Source: Jutongia huaianensis | GTDB taxonomy: Bacteria; Bacillota; Clostridia; Lachnospirales; Lachnospiraceae | Length of the DNA: 64,000 nt | NCBI RefSeq assembly: GCF_014384985.1 | Contig: NZ_JACRSX010000005.1 | Span: 1 to 64,000, forward strand | Direction of reading: 5' to 3' | In this document: positions 7,890 to 17,552 of the stretch, one piece after another | How positions within the stretch are numbered: the stretch's first letter is position 1 | Layout: each line of letters opens with the position of its first letter | Program-made: the position numbers and the translations under genes | The notes under the pieces: model-generated | The model's input: only the letters and a program-made list of their open reading frames with translations | Database searches by the model: none | Told to the model about the DNA's origin: nothing

Positions 7890-9599
7890 ATGGCAAAGGT
7901 GATAAGCATTGGAAAGCAGAGCTTTTCGGCTTTAAGAGAACAGGATTATTTTTTCGTAGATAAGACCAATTTGATCAAAGAATGGTGGGAGAAGGGGGAT
8001 GACATTACCCTGATCGCTCGTCCCCGACGTTTTGGCAAGACGTTGAATATGAGTATGTTGGAATGTTTCTTTTCGAATAAGTATGCAAACAGGGCAGATT
8101 TGTTTGAAGGTCTTTCCATCTGGGAGGAGGAGAAATACCGAAATCTGCAGGGAACGTATCCGGTGATCTTTCTAAGCTTCGCTTCCGTGAAAGCAGGAAA
8201 TCCGGAGGATGCAAAAACGCAGATCAAGCAGGAGATCGTGAGACTGTATGAAGAAAACCGATATCTGTTACAAAAGGATATCCTGAGTGATAATGAACGG
8301 AAAATATATGATGGAACGACGGTTACCATGGGAGATGCTGCGGCACAAAATGCGCTGAAAAATATGTCGGCATGGATGGAACGTTATTATGGCAGGAAGA
8401 CGATCATCCTTTTGGATGAATATGACACGCCGATGCAGGAGGCATATGTGCAGGGATACTGGGATGAGTTTACCACGTTTATCCGGAGTCTGTTCAATGC
8501 CACATTCAAGACGAATCCCTATCTGGAGCGGGCAGTTATGACAGGTATCACAAGAGTGTCCAAGGAATCTATTTTTTCAGATCTGAATAATCTGGAGGTT
8601 GTCACAACGACTTCAGAGCCGTATTCAGACTGTTTTGGATTTACAGAAACGGAGGTATTTACGTCACTGGATGAGTTTGGAATGTCGGATAAAAAAGACG
8701 AGGTAAAGCAGTGGTATGATGGGTTTACCTTTGGAAAGCATCACGATATCTATAATCCATGGTCGATCACGAATTATCTGCGAAAGAGAGAACTTCACCC
8801 ATACTGGGCATCGACCAGCTCCAACAGTTTGGCAGGGAAACTGATACGGACGGCGTCGGCAGATGTAAAGGAGAAGATGGAGGATCTGCTGCAGGGGAAG
8901 CAGATCACGGTGAATTTTGACGAGCAGATTGTCTATAATCAGCTGGATCACAATGAAAATGCGATCTGGAGTCTTCTGCTTGCCAGTGGCTATCTAAGGG
9001 TGGAGGATGTGGATTACCGGGGGATCACAAGGGAGCCATGGTATAATTTGAGCATTACCAATATCGAGACGCTGAGTATGTTTATGAACATGTTTCGCGG
9101 ATGGTTTACAAGCAGCGATGCGAAATATGGAGATTTTATTAAAGCATTGGTGGAGAATGATCTGGATGCAATGAATTATTATATGAATAAAATTTCGATG
9201 GCAACGTTTAGTTATTTCGATGTTGGAAGTGGAAATAAGGAAAGCGTTGAGCCAGAGAGATTTTATCATGGATTTGTGCTGGGGCTGATTGCGGAGAGAG
9301 CAGAGGATTATGAAATACGGTCCAACAGAGAAAGTGGCTTTGGAAGGTACGACATTATGATGATACCAAAGGATATCAGAAAATATCCGGCGATCATCAT
9401 TGAATTTAAGGTATGTGGACGGATGAAAAAGGAAACCATGGAAGATGCCGTGCAGTCTGCTTTGAAGCAGATTGCAGAGAAGAATTACGATGCAGAGCTG
9501 CTGTCGCAGGGGATTCCGGCAGACCGAATCCGGCATTATGGATTTGCATTTGAAGGGAAAAAGGTGCTGATCGGAACGGAACCTGCAGTCTGCCTTTGA
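7890..9599 (+). CDS. AAA-ATPase-like / PD-(D/E)XK nuclease fusion protein (DUF1703 type), paralogue 1
   Basis: 569 residues. The N-terminal AAA-ATPase-like domain begins IGKQSFSALRE and carries a Walker A variant RPRRFGKT (44-51) and Walker B ILLDEYD (173-179). The C-terminal domain (about 450-560) has the PD-(D/E)XK core: D488 in GRYDIMM, then IIIEFKV with E505 and K507. It ends RHYGFAFEGKKVLIG, as does the paralogue at 40892. Such proteins are common in gut Bacteroidetes and Clostridia, often in many copies; defence or mobile-element roles have been suggested but the function is not established. Cytoplasmic. It is a single gene with its own promoter and structured leader. Downstream bases 9590-9660 contain a short open stretch (FDSYAQALNYYYC) that may be a gene remnant. 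Confidence 0.88.
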   Translation: MAKVISIGKQSFSALREQDYFFVDKTNLIKEWWEKGDDITLIARPRRFGKTLNMSMLECFFSNKYANRADLFEGLSIWEEEKYRNLQGTYPVIFLSFASVKAGNPEDAKTQIKQEIVRLYEENRYLLQKDILSDNERKIYDGTTVTMGDAAAQNALKNMSAWMERYYGRKTIILLDEYDTPMQEAYVQGYWDEFTTFIRSLFNATFKTNPYLERAVMTGITRVSKESIFSDLNNLEVVTTTSEPYSDCFGFTETEVFTSLDEFGMSDKKDEVKQWYDGFTFGKHHDIYNPWSITNYLRKRELHPYWASTSSNSLAGKLIRTASADVKEKMEDLLQGKQITVNFDEQIVYNQLDHNENAIWSLLLASGYLRVEDVDYRGITREPWYNLSITNIETLSMFMNMFRGWFTSSDAKYGDFIKALVENDLDAMNYYMNKISMATFSYFDVGSGNKESVEPERFYHGFVLGLIAERAEDYEIRSNRESGFGRYDIMMIPKDIRKYPAIIIEFKVCGRMKKETMEDAVQSALKQIAEKNYDAELLSQGIPADRIRHYGFAFEGKKVLIGTEPAVCL

Positions 9600-9667
9600 C
9601 AGTTATGCACAGGCATTGAACTATTATTACTGCCGTTATGATTTTATTGCAGAGCTTATGAGGCGGC

Positions 9668-10549
9668 TTACGCCTCCGGAAGCCGGGTACGGCACAGGAT
9701 GATATCGTAGTCAGGATATCTTTCCTGTGCTTTTTTTAATGCCATGCGGGCAAGGATTTCATCCTGATAAAGTCCGTATGTGGTAGGACCGCTGCCGCTC
9801 ATCAGAGAGCCGATCGCACCATTATCCTTCAAAAACTGCTTTAATTCCTCTAAAACAGGATATTCCGGAATCGTAACAGTTTCCAGTACATTGGACAACC
9901 GGCGGGCAAGAGAGGCGTCGTCGTGGCGACGGATGCAGTCGATCAGATGCTCGGTATCCGGCCGGTCTGTGATCTCGTCAAGCTTCAGATGAGTATATAC
10001 ATAGCCGGTACTGACAGAAATATCCGGTTTGATCAACAGTGCCCATAAAGGAGACAGGTCCGGCAGCCGGGTAAGGATTTCCCCGATTCCCTCGGAAAGC
10101 ATAGTTCCCTTCTGAAGGCAGAATGGCACATCAGCGCCCAGAGAAACTCCAATATCACAAAGCTCTCCGAGAGTCAGTCCCAGTTCACAAAGCTCATTGA
10201 CGCCCAGCAGCGTAGCGGCACAGTCCGAGCTTCCTCCGGCCAGTCCGGCAGCGGCGGGGATATTCTTTTCCAGATAAATGTCAAGTCCGTCTGTGATATG
10301 GCAGCGTTCCTGCAGGAGCGCTGCAGCCTTCCAGACCAGATTCTTTTCCGGCGGGATACGATCCGGCAGCTCCTTATTCATGGAAAAATGAATCCCCGGA
10401 TCGGCGGTTTTGCGGATTGTCAGCTCATCATAAAGATCAATGGTCTGCATGATCATCCGAAGATCATGGTAGCCGTTTTCCCGGCGGCCGGTCACATCCA
10501 GAGACAGATTGATTTTTGCGGGTGCTTTTATTGTCAGTGAATCGCTCAT
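9668..10549 (-). CDS. ispE: 4-diphosphocytidyl-2-C-methyl-D-erythritol kinase
   Basis: 293 residues, usual length for IspE. This GHMP kinase phosphorylates CDP-methylerythritol in the MEP route to isoprenoid precursors. Visible motifs: the N-terminal KAPAKINLSLDVTGRRENGYH, the ATP-binding loop AAAGLAGGSSDCAATL, and the C-terminal MSGSGPTTYGLY. AAAGGAG lies upstream of the ATG on the minus strand. It is convergent with the AAA/nuclease gene and divergent from the carboxypeptidase gene. Cytoplasmic and housekeeping. Confidence 0.96.
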   Translation of the reverse strand: MSDSLTIKAPAKINLSLDVTGRRENGYHDLRMIMQTIDLYDELTIRKTADPGIHFSMNKELPDRIPPEKNLVWKAAALLQERCHITDGLDIYLEKNIPAAAGLAGGSSDCAATLLGVNELCELGLTLGELCDIGVSLGADVPFCLQKGTMLSEGIGEILTRLPDLSPLWALLIKPDISVSTGYVYTHLKLDEITDRPDTEHLIDCIRRHDDASLARRLSNVLETVTIPEYPVLEELKQFLKDNGAIGSLMSGSGPTTYGLYQDEILARMALKKAQERYPDYDIILCRTRLPEA

Positions 10550-10883
10550 AAACAGATACTCCTTTCGGTGGCGGGAACATGGCTTGAAGGATTTCGTAAA
10601 GAGCCATTGCTTCCCTGCATTGTCATTATGTTAAGTATAACAGCAAATGGGCAGAAAGTACACCGTATGGAGTATACCGCAACGCGAGCAGATTCCTTAA
10701 GAAAAAATTAAGTATTTTTTTTAACAAGATATGGTGTATTCTCTTGAAAATAAAAACAAGATATGGAATAATATATAAAGTACGTCTACGGACAAAGATT
10801 GCGGAAAGTGTGCAGTAATCCGTAATATCATACAATAAGATCAGGATACTTTTGCTTTAACATAACAATGGGGGAGAATACAA
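10550..10883. promoter_or_regulatory. Divergent intergenic region with a promoter for the carboxypeptidase gene
   Basis: 334 bp without a gene. On the plus strand TTGAAA (10744-10749) and AATAAT/TAATAT (10767-10774) form a plausible promoter for the gene at 10884; AACAAGATATGG occurs twice around it. An imperfect stem (ATTGCGGA/TCCGTAAT) lies near 10798-10830. No clear minus-strand promoter for ispE was found. Confidence 0.45.
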
Positions 10884-12074
10884 ATGAAACGTGCGGTAGT
10901 TGTATTTATTGCATTGATAACAGTTTTTGCGGGCTTATTGTCGCATCAGCTGGGAAATATAAAAGCAGGTTCTGAGGGGCAGACAGACACCTCAGACACC
11001 GGATATGAATATTATACCGGAGAGGATCAGTCTGAGGAGGACTCCGGTGTGAAGAAGACAGCCAGACAGAAAAAAAGTCCGCTGATCAAGGTGGATACCA
11101 AAGAGGACAGCGTTACGGTTCTGGTAAACCGGCAGTATCGTATGAGTGCGGATTATATTCCGGCTGACCTGGTGGTGCCAAATGTACGTTTCAGTTTTTA
11201 TGGCACCTATGAAAAGAGCTATGTCCGTCAGGTGACAGCAGATGCTCTGGAGAAGCTTTTTGCAGCGGCAGAGAGGGACGACGTGATCCTGAAAGCGGTG
11301 TCGGGATATCGTTCGTATGCGCGCCAGAAGGAGATTTATGACCGGAATGTCCGGAGCCGTGGCAAGTCAGCAACGGATCTTGTATCGGCAAAGCCGGGCA
11401 GCAGCGAGCATCAGACGGGGCTTACTCTGGATGTATCCAGCGAGTCGGTGGGCTGCGCATTGGAGGAAAGCTTCGGTGATACTTCCGATGGAAAATGGCT
11501 GGCAAAGAACTGTCATAAGTATGGTTTCATCATACGTTATCCGAAGGATAAGACGAAGATCACAGGATACTCTTATGAGCCTTGGCATATCCGTTATGTT
11601 GGAAGAAAGCTGGCGACATATCTTTACAAAAAGAATATGACGTTGGAGGAATATTATAAGACTACAACTGTAGATCAGCAGATCAGGGAGCCGGAGGGCA
11701 AGATACGGGACGTGCCTGACGACGATAAGAACGAGCCTGTTATGACGGCGGCACCGACACCAAAGCCAGGTCACAAGATCAGCTCTGTAAAGCCGGTGAC
11801 AGCGACAAAGAAGCCTGTTGTCACCCGGAAACCGACACCGAAGCCGACGAAAAAGCCGGTGAAAAAGCCGGCAGCTAAGCCGACAAGGAAACCGGCACCG
11901 AAGCCGACGGAAAAGCCGGTAACCACACCGGCATCCGACCCGGCGGCCAATACCACCGATACGCCATCTACACCGGATGGAAGCATCCCGGAACAGGACG
12001 GAGTGGAAACTACCACAGAGGATACTACATCACAGCAGAATACCGGCGAGGATATTGATCTGGGAACCAAATAG
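10884..12074 (+). CDS. Secreted D-alanyl-D-alanine carboxypeptidase, VanY/M15B family
   Basis: 396 residues. Residues 1-30 form an uncleaved or cleavable signal anchor. The M15B domain (about 75-255) shows the zinc motif SSEHQTGLTLD (H176, D183) and EPWHIRY (E232, H235). It should remove the terminal D-Ala from peptidoglycan stem peptides outside the membrane. The tail from 288 to 396 is a low-complexity Pro/Lys/Thr linker (KPTPKPTKKP units) followed by an acidic end, a style shared with other surface proteins in this window. GGGGGAG lies before the ATG. Its downstream neighbour is plsC, 23 bp away. Confidence 0.9.
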   Translation: MKRAVVVFIALITVFAGLLSHQLGNIKAGSEGQTDTSDTGYEYYTGEDQSEEDSGVKKTARQKKSPLIKVDTKEDSVTVLVNRQYRMSADYIPADLVVPNVRFSFYGTYEKSYVRQVTADALEKLFAAAERDDVILKAVSGYRSYARQKEIYDRNVRSRGKSATDLVSAKPGSSEHQTGLTLDVSSESVGCALEESFGDTSDGKWLAKNCHKYGFIIRYPKDKTKITGYSYEPWHIRYVGRKLATYLYKKNMTLEEYYKTTTVDQQIREPEGKIRDVPDDDKNEPVMTAAPTPKPGHKISSVKPVTATKKPVVTRKPTPKPTKKPVKKPAAKPTRKPAPKPTEKPVTTPASDPAANTTDTPSTPDGSIPEQDGVETTTEDTTSQQNTGEDIDLGTK

Positions 12075-12097
12075 TCCGATATAAGCACAGTGCAGAA

Positions 12098-12838
12098 ATG
12101 GAGAATCGAATGAGAACAGTTATTGTTGTAATTTATCTGATACTTTATTATGTTTTTAGTATACCGGCATGGATCGTGGGCTGGGTGATCGGAAAGATCA
12201 ACCCGGACATGAAGCCGAGATATGCACAGACATTGATCCGGAGAGCATTTAAGGATATTTTGTTTATTTCCGGCGTGAAGGTGACAGTGAAGGGACAGGA
12301 GAATATTCTTCAGGGGGAATCCGCAATGTATGCCTTTAACCACAGAAGCTATTTTGATATTCTGGTAGGCTATACCACGGGACCGATGCCACTGGCGTTT
12401 GTCTCCAAAGATGATCTGGCTCACATTCCGCTGATCACCCGTTGGATGAAGTATATGAAATGTCTGTTTCTGGATCGTAACGATATTAAAAAGGGACTGC
12501 AGACGATTCTGGAGGGAATTGAGCTGTTAAAATCAGGTCATTCTGTTTTTATTGCTCCGGAGGGAACCAGAAACCACGGCGAAGAGCTGCTGGAATTTCA
12601 TCAGGCGAGCTTTAAGCTGGCAGACAAATCCCACCGTCCTATTGTGCCGGTAGCGATGAACAATACAGATGATGCCTTTGAAAATCACTTTCCATGGATT
12701 CACAGTACCCATGTGATCGTAGAATATTGCAAGCCGATCTATATGGACGAGTTGGAAAAGACAGAGAAAAAGCATGTGGCAGAAAAGGTACGGGAGATTA
12801 TCGGAGAAACTGTAAAGAAAAATGCCGCAGAGTTGTAG
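12098..12838 (+). CDS. plsC: 1-acyl-sn-glycerol-3-phosphate acyltransferase
   Basis: 246 residues. It acylates lysophosphatidate to phosphatidate at the membrane. The family block I motif is NHRSYFD (81-87, His and Asp catalytic) and block III is APEGTRN (153-159). An N-terminal hydrophobic helix (7-30) anchors it. It lies close behind the carboxypeptidase gene and probably shares its transcript. An ordinary lipid-synthesis gene with nothing missing. Confidence 0.93.
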   Translation: MENRMRTVIVVIYLILYYVFSIPAWIVGWVIGKINPDMKPRYAQTLIRRAFKDILFISGVKVTVKGQENILQGESAMYAFNHRSYFDILVGYTTGPMPLAFVSKDDLAHIPLITRWMKYMKCLFLDRNDIKKGLQTILEGIELLKSGHSVFIAPEGTRNHGEELLEFHQASFKLADKSHRPIVPVAMNNTDDAFENHFPWIHSTHVIVEYCKPIYMDELEKTEKKHVAEKVREIIGETVKKNAAEL

Positions 12839-12909
12839 TTAGGTATTTTCAACTTGGCAAAAATGTGGTATTCTTATGAACAGTTTGAAGAAAGGTTTGG
12901 TTAAAGAAT

Positions 12910-13440
12910 ATGAATGAATGGATGATGATCATGCCGGTATTTGCAGTAAAGGCATGGCTGATTGTTACAATTATTGTTATCATTGCACTGGTTGCAGGTC
13001 TGGTGGCACTGAGCATTTACGGCAAAAAGCTTCAGACCCGTCAGGAGGAGTCACAGAAGCAGCTTCAGGCAGCAGCACAGAATGCATCATTTCTTGTCAT
13101 CGATAAAAAGAAAATGAAACTAAAGGAATCGGGGCTTCCACAGCTGGTTATTGACCAGACACCGAAGCGTTTTCGTGGACAGAAGGTGCCGATCGTCAAG
13201 GCAAAGATTGGAAATCAGATTATGTCTCTGATGTGTGATGAGAAGATCTTTGAGCAGATTCCGGTAAAGAAATCGGTCAAGGCGAAGGTAAGCGGTATCT
13301 ATATTTTGGAGGTGCATGGACTCCGTTCTACACTGGAGGCACCGACCAAGAAGCGTTCCTTCCGCGCAAAGATGCAGGACAAGCTGACCGGCATGCAGGC
13401 AAAAGCCCAGGCGGAAGTGGACAAAACCAAAAAGAAATGA
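12910..13440 (+). CDS. Single-pass membrane protein of unknown function
   Basis: 176 residues. One strong transmembrane helix (about 14-36) is followed by a short coiled-coil-like stretch (40-58, Gln/Glu rich) and a basic cytoplasmic domain with conserved-looking segments FLVIDKKKMKLKESGLP and KVSGIYILEVHGLRSTLE. The C-terminus is Lys-rich. I do not recognise a named family. Its TGA abuts the TGA of the convergent DUF1934 gene with no space (TGATCA at 13438-13443). Confidence 0.75.
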   Translation: MNEWMMIMPVFAVKAWLIVTIIVIIALVAGLVALSIYGKKLQTRQEESQKQLQAAAQNASFLVIDKKKMKLKESGLPQLVIDQTPKRFRGQKVPIVKAKIGNQIMSLMCDEKIFEQIPVKKSVKAKVSGIYILEVHGLRSTLEAPTKKRSFRAKMQDKLTGMQAKAQAEVDKTKKK

Positions 13441-13875
13441 TCAAGGTGTTTCTACGATAGAGATGGACATACTGCATTCACTGACAGGGGTTCCGTTCAT
13501 GTGAAGCTCGTATGACAGATCCACAGAAATTGCCCCATCCTCCTCTGTAATCTTCAGATCGGAGGTGTCAATGCTCAGCGGCAATGATCCAAGGGGTGTC
13601 TGATAAAGCGTATTGTGAGCTGTACCAGGTGAAAAATGCATTTTTACCGGGGCAGCTCCTTTTTTGCTTAAGATTACATTATTTTTATCAATTTTCAGCA
13701 TACAGGAAACTGCCACGGGAGGCGTGTTTTCATCAAGCTCCAGATATTCTTCGTACCGGATAATATGTTTTCCCTGAAAAAAGGCATATTTTCCGGGCTG
13801 TTTTGTTTCGATGGTATTTTCATCATTGTCTGTCAGATGGCGGCCGACAATGGAGATCAGTACATTTTCGTTCAT
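13441..13875 (-). CDS. DUF1934 family protein (YwiB-like beta-barrel)
   Basis: 144 residues from the second in-frame ATG (13875), chosen because TGAGGATT sits 3 to 4 bases before it; the ATG at 13887 overlaps that ribosome site. The sequence has the DUF1934 pattern: an N-terminal VLISIVGRH strand, a middle block of CMLKIDKNNVILSKKG, then TLYQTPLGSLPLSIDTSDL and a C-terminal LSYELHMNG. The Bacillus relative YwiB is a small calycin-like barrel of unknown role. It follows spoIIR by 57 bp on the same strand. Confidence 0.88.
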   Translation of the reverse strand: MNENVLISIVGRHLTDNDENTIETKQPGKYAFFQGKHIIRYEEYLELDENTPPVAVSCMLKIDKNNVILSKKGAAPVKMHFSPGTAHNTLYQTPLGSLPLSIDTSDLKITEEDGAISVDLSYELHMNGTPVSECSMSISIVETP

Positions 13876-13932
13876 AGTAATCCTCATTTCCCATGGTATT
13901 CCGGGCAGACCGGATACCGGCCGCCCTCCCTG

Positions 13933-14733
13933 CTATTGTACGGGATGATCACAGGAATGTCCAGTCTGTCTGTTTAGCTTGTCTGTGATCCAGTCACAGG
14001 CGGCGGAATGAATCTCCAGAGACTCATATTCCTCTTTGGAAAGAGAGCTTTGCAGCTTTTCCTTGGAGTCTGCCGGAACGACAGCGCGGGTCTCGTCCAC
14101 AAAGCAAAGACTTGGAAAAAGGACACACCACCAGTTATGGCCGGAGGCGGCACCGATACGGACGCACAGGGCTTCGTAATTGCCGGCCGGAAAACGCAGA
14201 TCACCATAATCCTTTACAGGAAAATACTGATTCCCCAGAGTGACCTTGACCGGATAGGAATATCCTTCCATGGCAACGGTTTTCTGCGCTTTCTGCCGGA
14301 CAGAAGGAATCCGGGCGAGGATCTGGTTTCTGGCATCCTGTACGGAACCGGTGTCCGTCAGACTGCTTTGGAGTTCCTCGATAATGGCATTGCGCACCTT
14401 GAGCTTCAAAGCCTGGTCCTGTGCGGTATCGCTGTTGGCAATGACATGGAGACGAATGACCTGCGAAGCAATATTTTTCTGGATCTTTTCCGGAGATTCC
14501 TGATGATAGATCAGGGAAGTGTCAGAGCCGGCAGTTGATGTAACAGTGGAAATGCTTTGGGACAGAGACGTCTCACAGTGAAGAATCCGCAATCCCAGCA
14601 AAAGCAGAGTAAAAGCCATAGCATAAAGAAAGATCAAAATCAGTATTTTGGGAGATAATATAGTTGGGAGCTGTTCCAAAAGCACCCAGCGCACTTTTTT
14701 GTTATTTTTGGTGTTATTTGATATACGATACAT
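13933..14733 (-). CDS. spoIIR: Stage II sporulation protein R
   Basis: 266 residues. SpoIIR is secreted from the forespore into the intermembrane space and triggers SpoIIGA to process pro-sigma-E. The diagnostic block is RLHVIANSDTAQDQALKLKV, followed by the C-terminal domain with GNYEALCVRIG and WWCVLFPSLCFVD. There is an N-terminal membrane segment near 28-50. The start at 14733 (MYRISNN) is preceded by AAAGGATTT; a longer frame to 14775 has no ribosome site. It shows that the host can sporulate. Confidence 0.94.
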   Translation of the reverse strand: MYRISNNTKNNKKVRWVLLEQLPTILSPKILILIFLYAMAFTLLLLGLRILHCETSLSQSISTVTSTAGSDTSLIYHQESPEKIQKNIASQVIRLHVIANSDTAQDQALKLKVRNAIIEELQSSLTDTGSVQDARNQILARIPSVRQKAQKTVAMEGYSYPVKVTLGNQYFPVKDYGDLRFPAGNYEALCVRIGAASGHNWWCVLFPSLCFVDETRAVVPADSKEKLQSSLSKEEYESLEIHSAACDWITDKLNRQTGHSCDHPVQ

Positions 14734-14925
14734 ATTTATAAATCCTTTCCGTTTTAGTGGATGTCCGCGAAACATTTTGTTGATTGATATGAAGATTTTT
14801 GCCCGATTGCCGAAAAATATACAGCGGGAATCAAAATGAGGAGAAATATTATGGCGAACATGCCGCTATTTGGTGTGGAAAGTTTGAAGTATTTAATTTT
14901 TTAGGAAATAAATATGACAAGAATC

Positions 14926-14954
14926 TTATGAATTTATGAAAACGACAGTATAAT
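14926..14954 (+). promoter_or_regulatory. Probable promoter of the class A PBP gene
   Basis: TTATGA (14926-14931), 17 bp, perfect TATAAT (14949-14954), about 60 bp before the start codon. A second TATGAT lies at 14979. Confidence 0.5.
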
Positions 14955-15012
14955 GATGCAATTTTGAATGAAATATGCTATGATAACCACATTAGAAAGG
15001 CGTGATAAAAGT

Positions 15013-17457
15013 ATGAATTATTCAGAAAGAGGCAGAGCGTCAGGAAGCTCTGCAAGAAGAAGCACCTCTTCCTATGGTACATCCTCCGGAAAGAGTGCAT
15101 CGAATCCGTCTGCCAGAAGACCGGTTCCGGCAGCGCAGACAGGCAAAGGACGCAAGGCAAAACGCAAAAAGAAGCATCCAAAGCTTCGTTTGTTCTTTAA
15201 GATATTATTTTTGCTGATCCTGCTGGCAATACTGGCAGTCGTGGGATTGTTTTATTTTAAATATGGCAATACCCTGTTGAAATGGCAGTCAGAGGCAAAA
15301 AAGATGGTGCAGGCTTCCACGGAGGATACTTTTAAGTCCTCTGAGGCAAGCTTTATTTATGATTCCAAGGGCAAGGTTCTGGCAAAGCTCAAGGGAGATC
15401 ATGATTCCTATTATCTTACCTTTGACAAGATCCCGCAGTATGTAAAGGATGCGTTTGTGGTTACAGAGGATCGCGACTTTTACAAGCATGCCGGATATGA
15501 TCCGAAGGCACTGGTCAGTGCAGGGGTGACCCTGTTCCTTAACAAACTGAGGGGAGAGGATGCGACCAGAGGTGCCAGTACTATTACACAGCAGCTTGCC
15601 CGTAATATCTTTACGGACTATCTGCCGTATACGGATAAGTCTTATTCCCGTAAGGTCAAGGAGATTTTCGTGGCCACAGAGATGGAAAAGAAATATTCTA
15701 AAGATCAGATTCTGGAGTTCTATATCAATAATGTCTTTTTTGCCAATGGATATTATGGTATTGAGGCAGCGAGCCGGGGATATTTCAGTAAGTCGGCATC
15801 TGACCTGAATCTGGCAGAGGTGGCATTTGTATGTTCCATTCCAAACCGCCCTCAGAGCTACGATCCGCTGGAACATTTTGACAATACAGTCAAGCGTAAA
15901 AACCGTATTCTTGACCAGATGCTGTCCCAGAAGCTGATCACAGCGGCAGAGTACAGTGATGCCTATTATTCCGATATTGTGATGAAACCGGCGAAGGAGA
16001 TCAAGAATCAGAACTATCTCACCACCTATGCGGTGAGCTGCGCCACGAAGGCATTGATGCAGAAGCAGGGCTTTGAGTTCCGGTACGAGTTTTCATCGGA
16101 TGCAGACAGAGCAAACTATGATGCAGAGTATAAGGATTCTTATGAGGAGTGCTACAAGCTGCTGCATTCGGCCGGATACAATATTTATACGTCGTTAAAC
16201 AAAAAGATACAGGCAAAGCTTCAGAAGGCAGTCAATGAGCAGCTTGCAGGCTTTACCGAGAAGACAAAGGGTGTCTATGCAATGCAGGGAGCGGCCACAT
16301 GTATCAATAACAAAAACGGAAAAGTCGTTGCCATTGTGGGTGGACGAAAGCAGAAATCTACCACGGGCTATACGATCAACCGCGGTTTCCAGAGTTATCG
16401 CCAGCCGGGAAGCTGTTTTAAGCCAATCGCAGTATATACGCCGGCACTGGAGCACGGCTACACCGCCAACAGCATTGTGGATGATACGTATTTTAAGGAT
16501 GGACCGAGAAATGCAGATGGCCGTTATCTTGGCAAGATTCCACTGCGCACAGCGGTAGAGAAGTCCAAAAACGTTGTTGCCTGGAGGATTTTCCAGGAGC
16601 TGACTCCGGCTGTGGGCTTAAGCTACGTCAAGAAAATGAATTTCTCCAAGATTGTGGACAGCGATTATGTACCTGCCGCATCTCTGGGCGGTCTGACAAA
16701 CGGTGCCAGTACCGTGGAGATGGCATCGGCGTATGCAACGATTGCAAATAACGGTAAATTCCGCAATCCGACATGTATCACAAAGATTACGGATTATGAC
16801 GGCAATGTGATCGTCAATATGAATAAGCTCACAAGACAGAAGCAGGTCTATAAGCCGGAGGCGGCAGAGGCCATGACGGATATCCTGAAAGGGGTACTTG
16901 TTCGCGGTACGGCAGCCGGCAAGCAGCTGAGCAATATGGCATGTGCCGGAAAGACAGGAACCACCAGTGATAAGAAGGATGGCTGGTTCTGTGGATATAC
17001 ACCGTATTATTCTACGGCTGTATGGGTAGGTTATGACAATCCGAGAGCCGTAAGTAATCTTTATGGAAGCACTTATCCGCTGTATATCTGGCATGAGTTT
17101 ATGGAGGATCTCCACAGCGGTCTGGAATATGCGGACTTTGTATACGATACCGGAAGCTCTGACAGCAGTGATCAGACGTATACCACGACCATAGAGGATC
17201 CGAAGGCAACGAAAAAGCCGGAGGAGACCATTGATCCGAGTGCGACTAAGACAGAGACAGAAGATACAGATCCTGTGGTCACAGAGAAACCTCAGGGCGA
17301 TGAAGTGAATGATCCGTCAAATCCGGATGATACACAGGGCGATAACAATAATAACGACAATACCCAGGCTACGACAAAGCCACAGAAGCCTGCCCAGGAT
17401 GACACGAATCTTGATGATGTAGGGCAGGAGACTACGGTGGAGGATGTCGTGGAATAA
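15013..17457 (+). CDS. Class A penicillin-binding protein (GT51 transglycosylase plus transpeptidase)
   Basis: 814 residues from ATG 15013 (ribosome site AAAGGCG); an upstream ATG at 14968 lacks one. It has a cytoplasmic Ser/Arg/Lys-rich head and a transmembrane helix (about 60-82). The GT51 domain follows, with catalytic TEDRDFYKHAG (around 151-161) and RGASTITQQLARN. The transpeptidase domain has SxxK in PGSCFKP, SxN in KSKNVVA and KTGT in CAGKTGTTSD. It polymerises and cross-links peptidoglycan outside the membrane. The C-terminal tail of about 100 residues is Thr/Asp/Pro-rich and disordered. An ElyC-like gene follows. Confidence 0.95.
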   Translation: MNYSERGRASGSSARRSTSSYGTSSGKSASNPSARRPVPAAQTGKGRKAKRKKKHPKLRLFFKILFLLILLAILAVVGLFYFKYGNTLLKWQSEAKKMVQASTEDTFKSSEASFIYDSKGKVLAKLKGDHDSYYLTFDKIPQYVKDAFVVTEDRDFYKHAGYDPKALVSAGVTLFLNKLRGEDATRGASTITQQLARNIFTDYLPYTDKSYSRKVKEIFVATEMEKKYSKDQILEFYINNVFFANGYYGIEAASRGYFSKSASDLNLAEVAFVCSIPNRPQSYDPLEHFDNTVKRKNRILDQMLSQKLITAAEYSDAYYSDIVMKPAKEIKNQNYLTTYAVSCATKALMQKQGFEFRYEFSSDADRANYDAEYKDSYEECYKLLHSAGYNIYTSLNKKIQAKLQKAVNEQLAGFTEKTKGVYAMQGAATCINNKNGKVVAIVGGRKQKSTTGYTINRGFQSYRQPGSCFKPIAVYTPALEHGYTANSIVDDTYFKDGPRNADGRYLGKIPLRTAVEKSKNVVAWRIFQELTPAVGLSYVKKMNFSKIVDSDYVPAASLGGLTNGASTVEMASAYATIANNGKFRNPTCITKITDYDGNVIVNMNKLTRQKQVYKPEAAEAMTDILKGVLVRGTAAGKQLSNMACAGKTGTTSDKKDGWFCGYTPYYSTAVWVGYDNPRAVSNLYGSTYPLYIWHEFMEDLHSGLEYADFVYDTGSSDSSDQTYTTTIEDPKATKKPEETIDPSATKTETEDTDPVVTEKPQGDEVNDPSNPDDTQGDNNNNDNTQATTKPQKPAQDDTNLDDVGQETTVEDVVE

Positions 17458-17552
17458 TAAAAATGTGCAGATGGATATCCATGCGCCTTCCGGCGGATGG
17501 CCGGAGAGATCTGTCAACAGGCAGCGGCCGGGGCAGAGAATGGAGCATAGCT

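Noticed and set aside
9590..9667. Small gene between the AAA/nuclease gene and ispE
   Set aside because: The short open stretch has no start or ribosome site of its own; at most a remnant.
14968..15012. Start of the PBP gene at ATG 14968
   Set aside because: No ribosome site and it overlaps the promoter region; ATG 15013 follows AAAGGCG.
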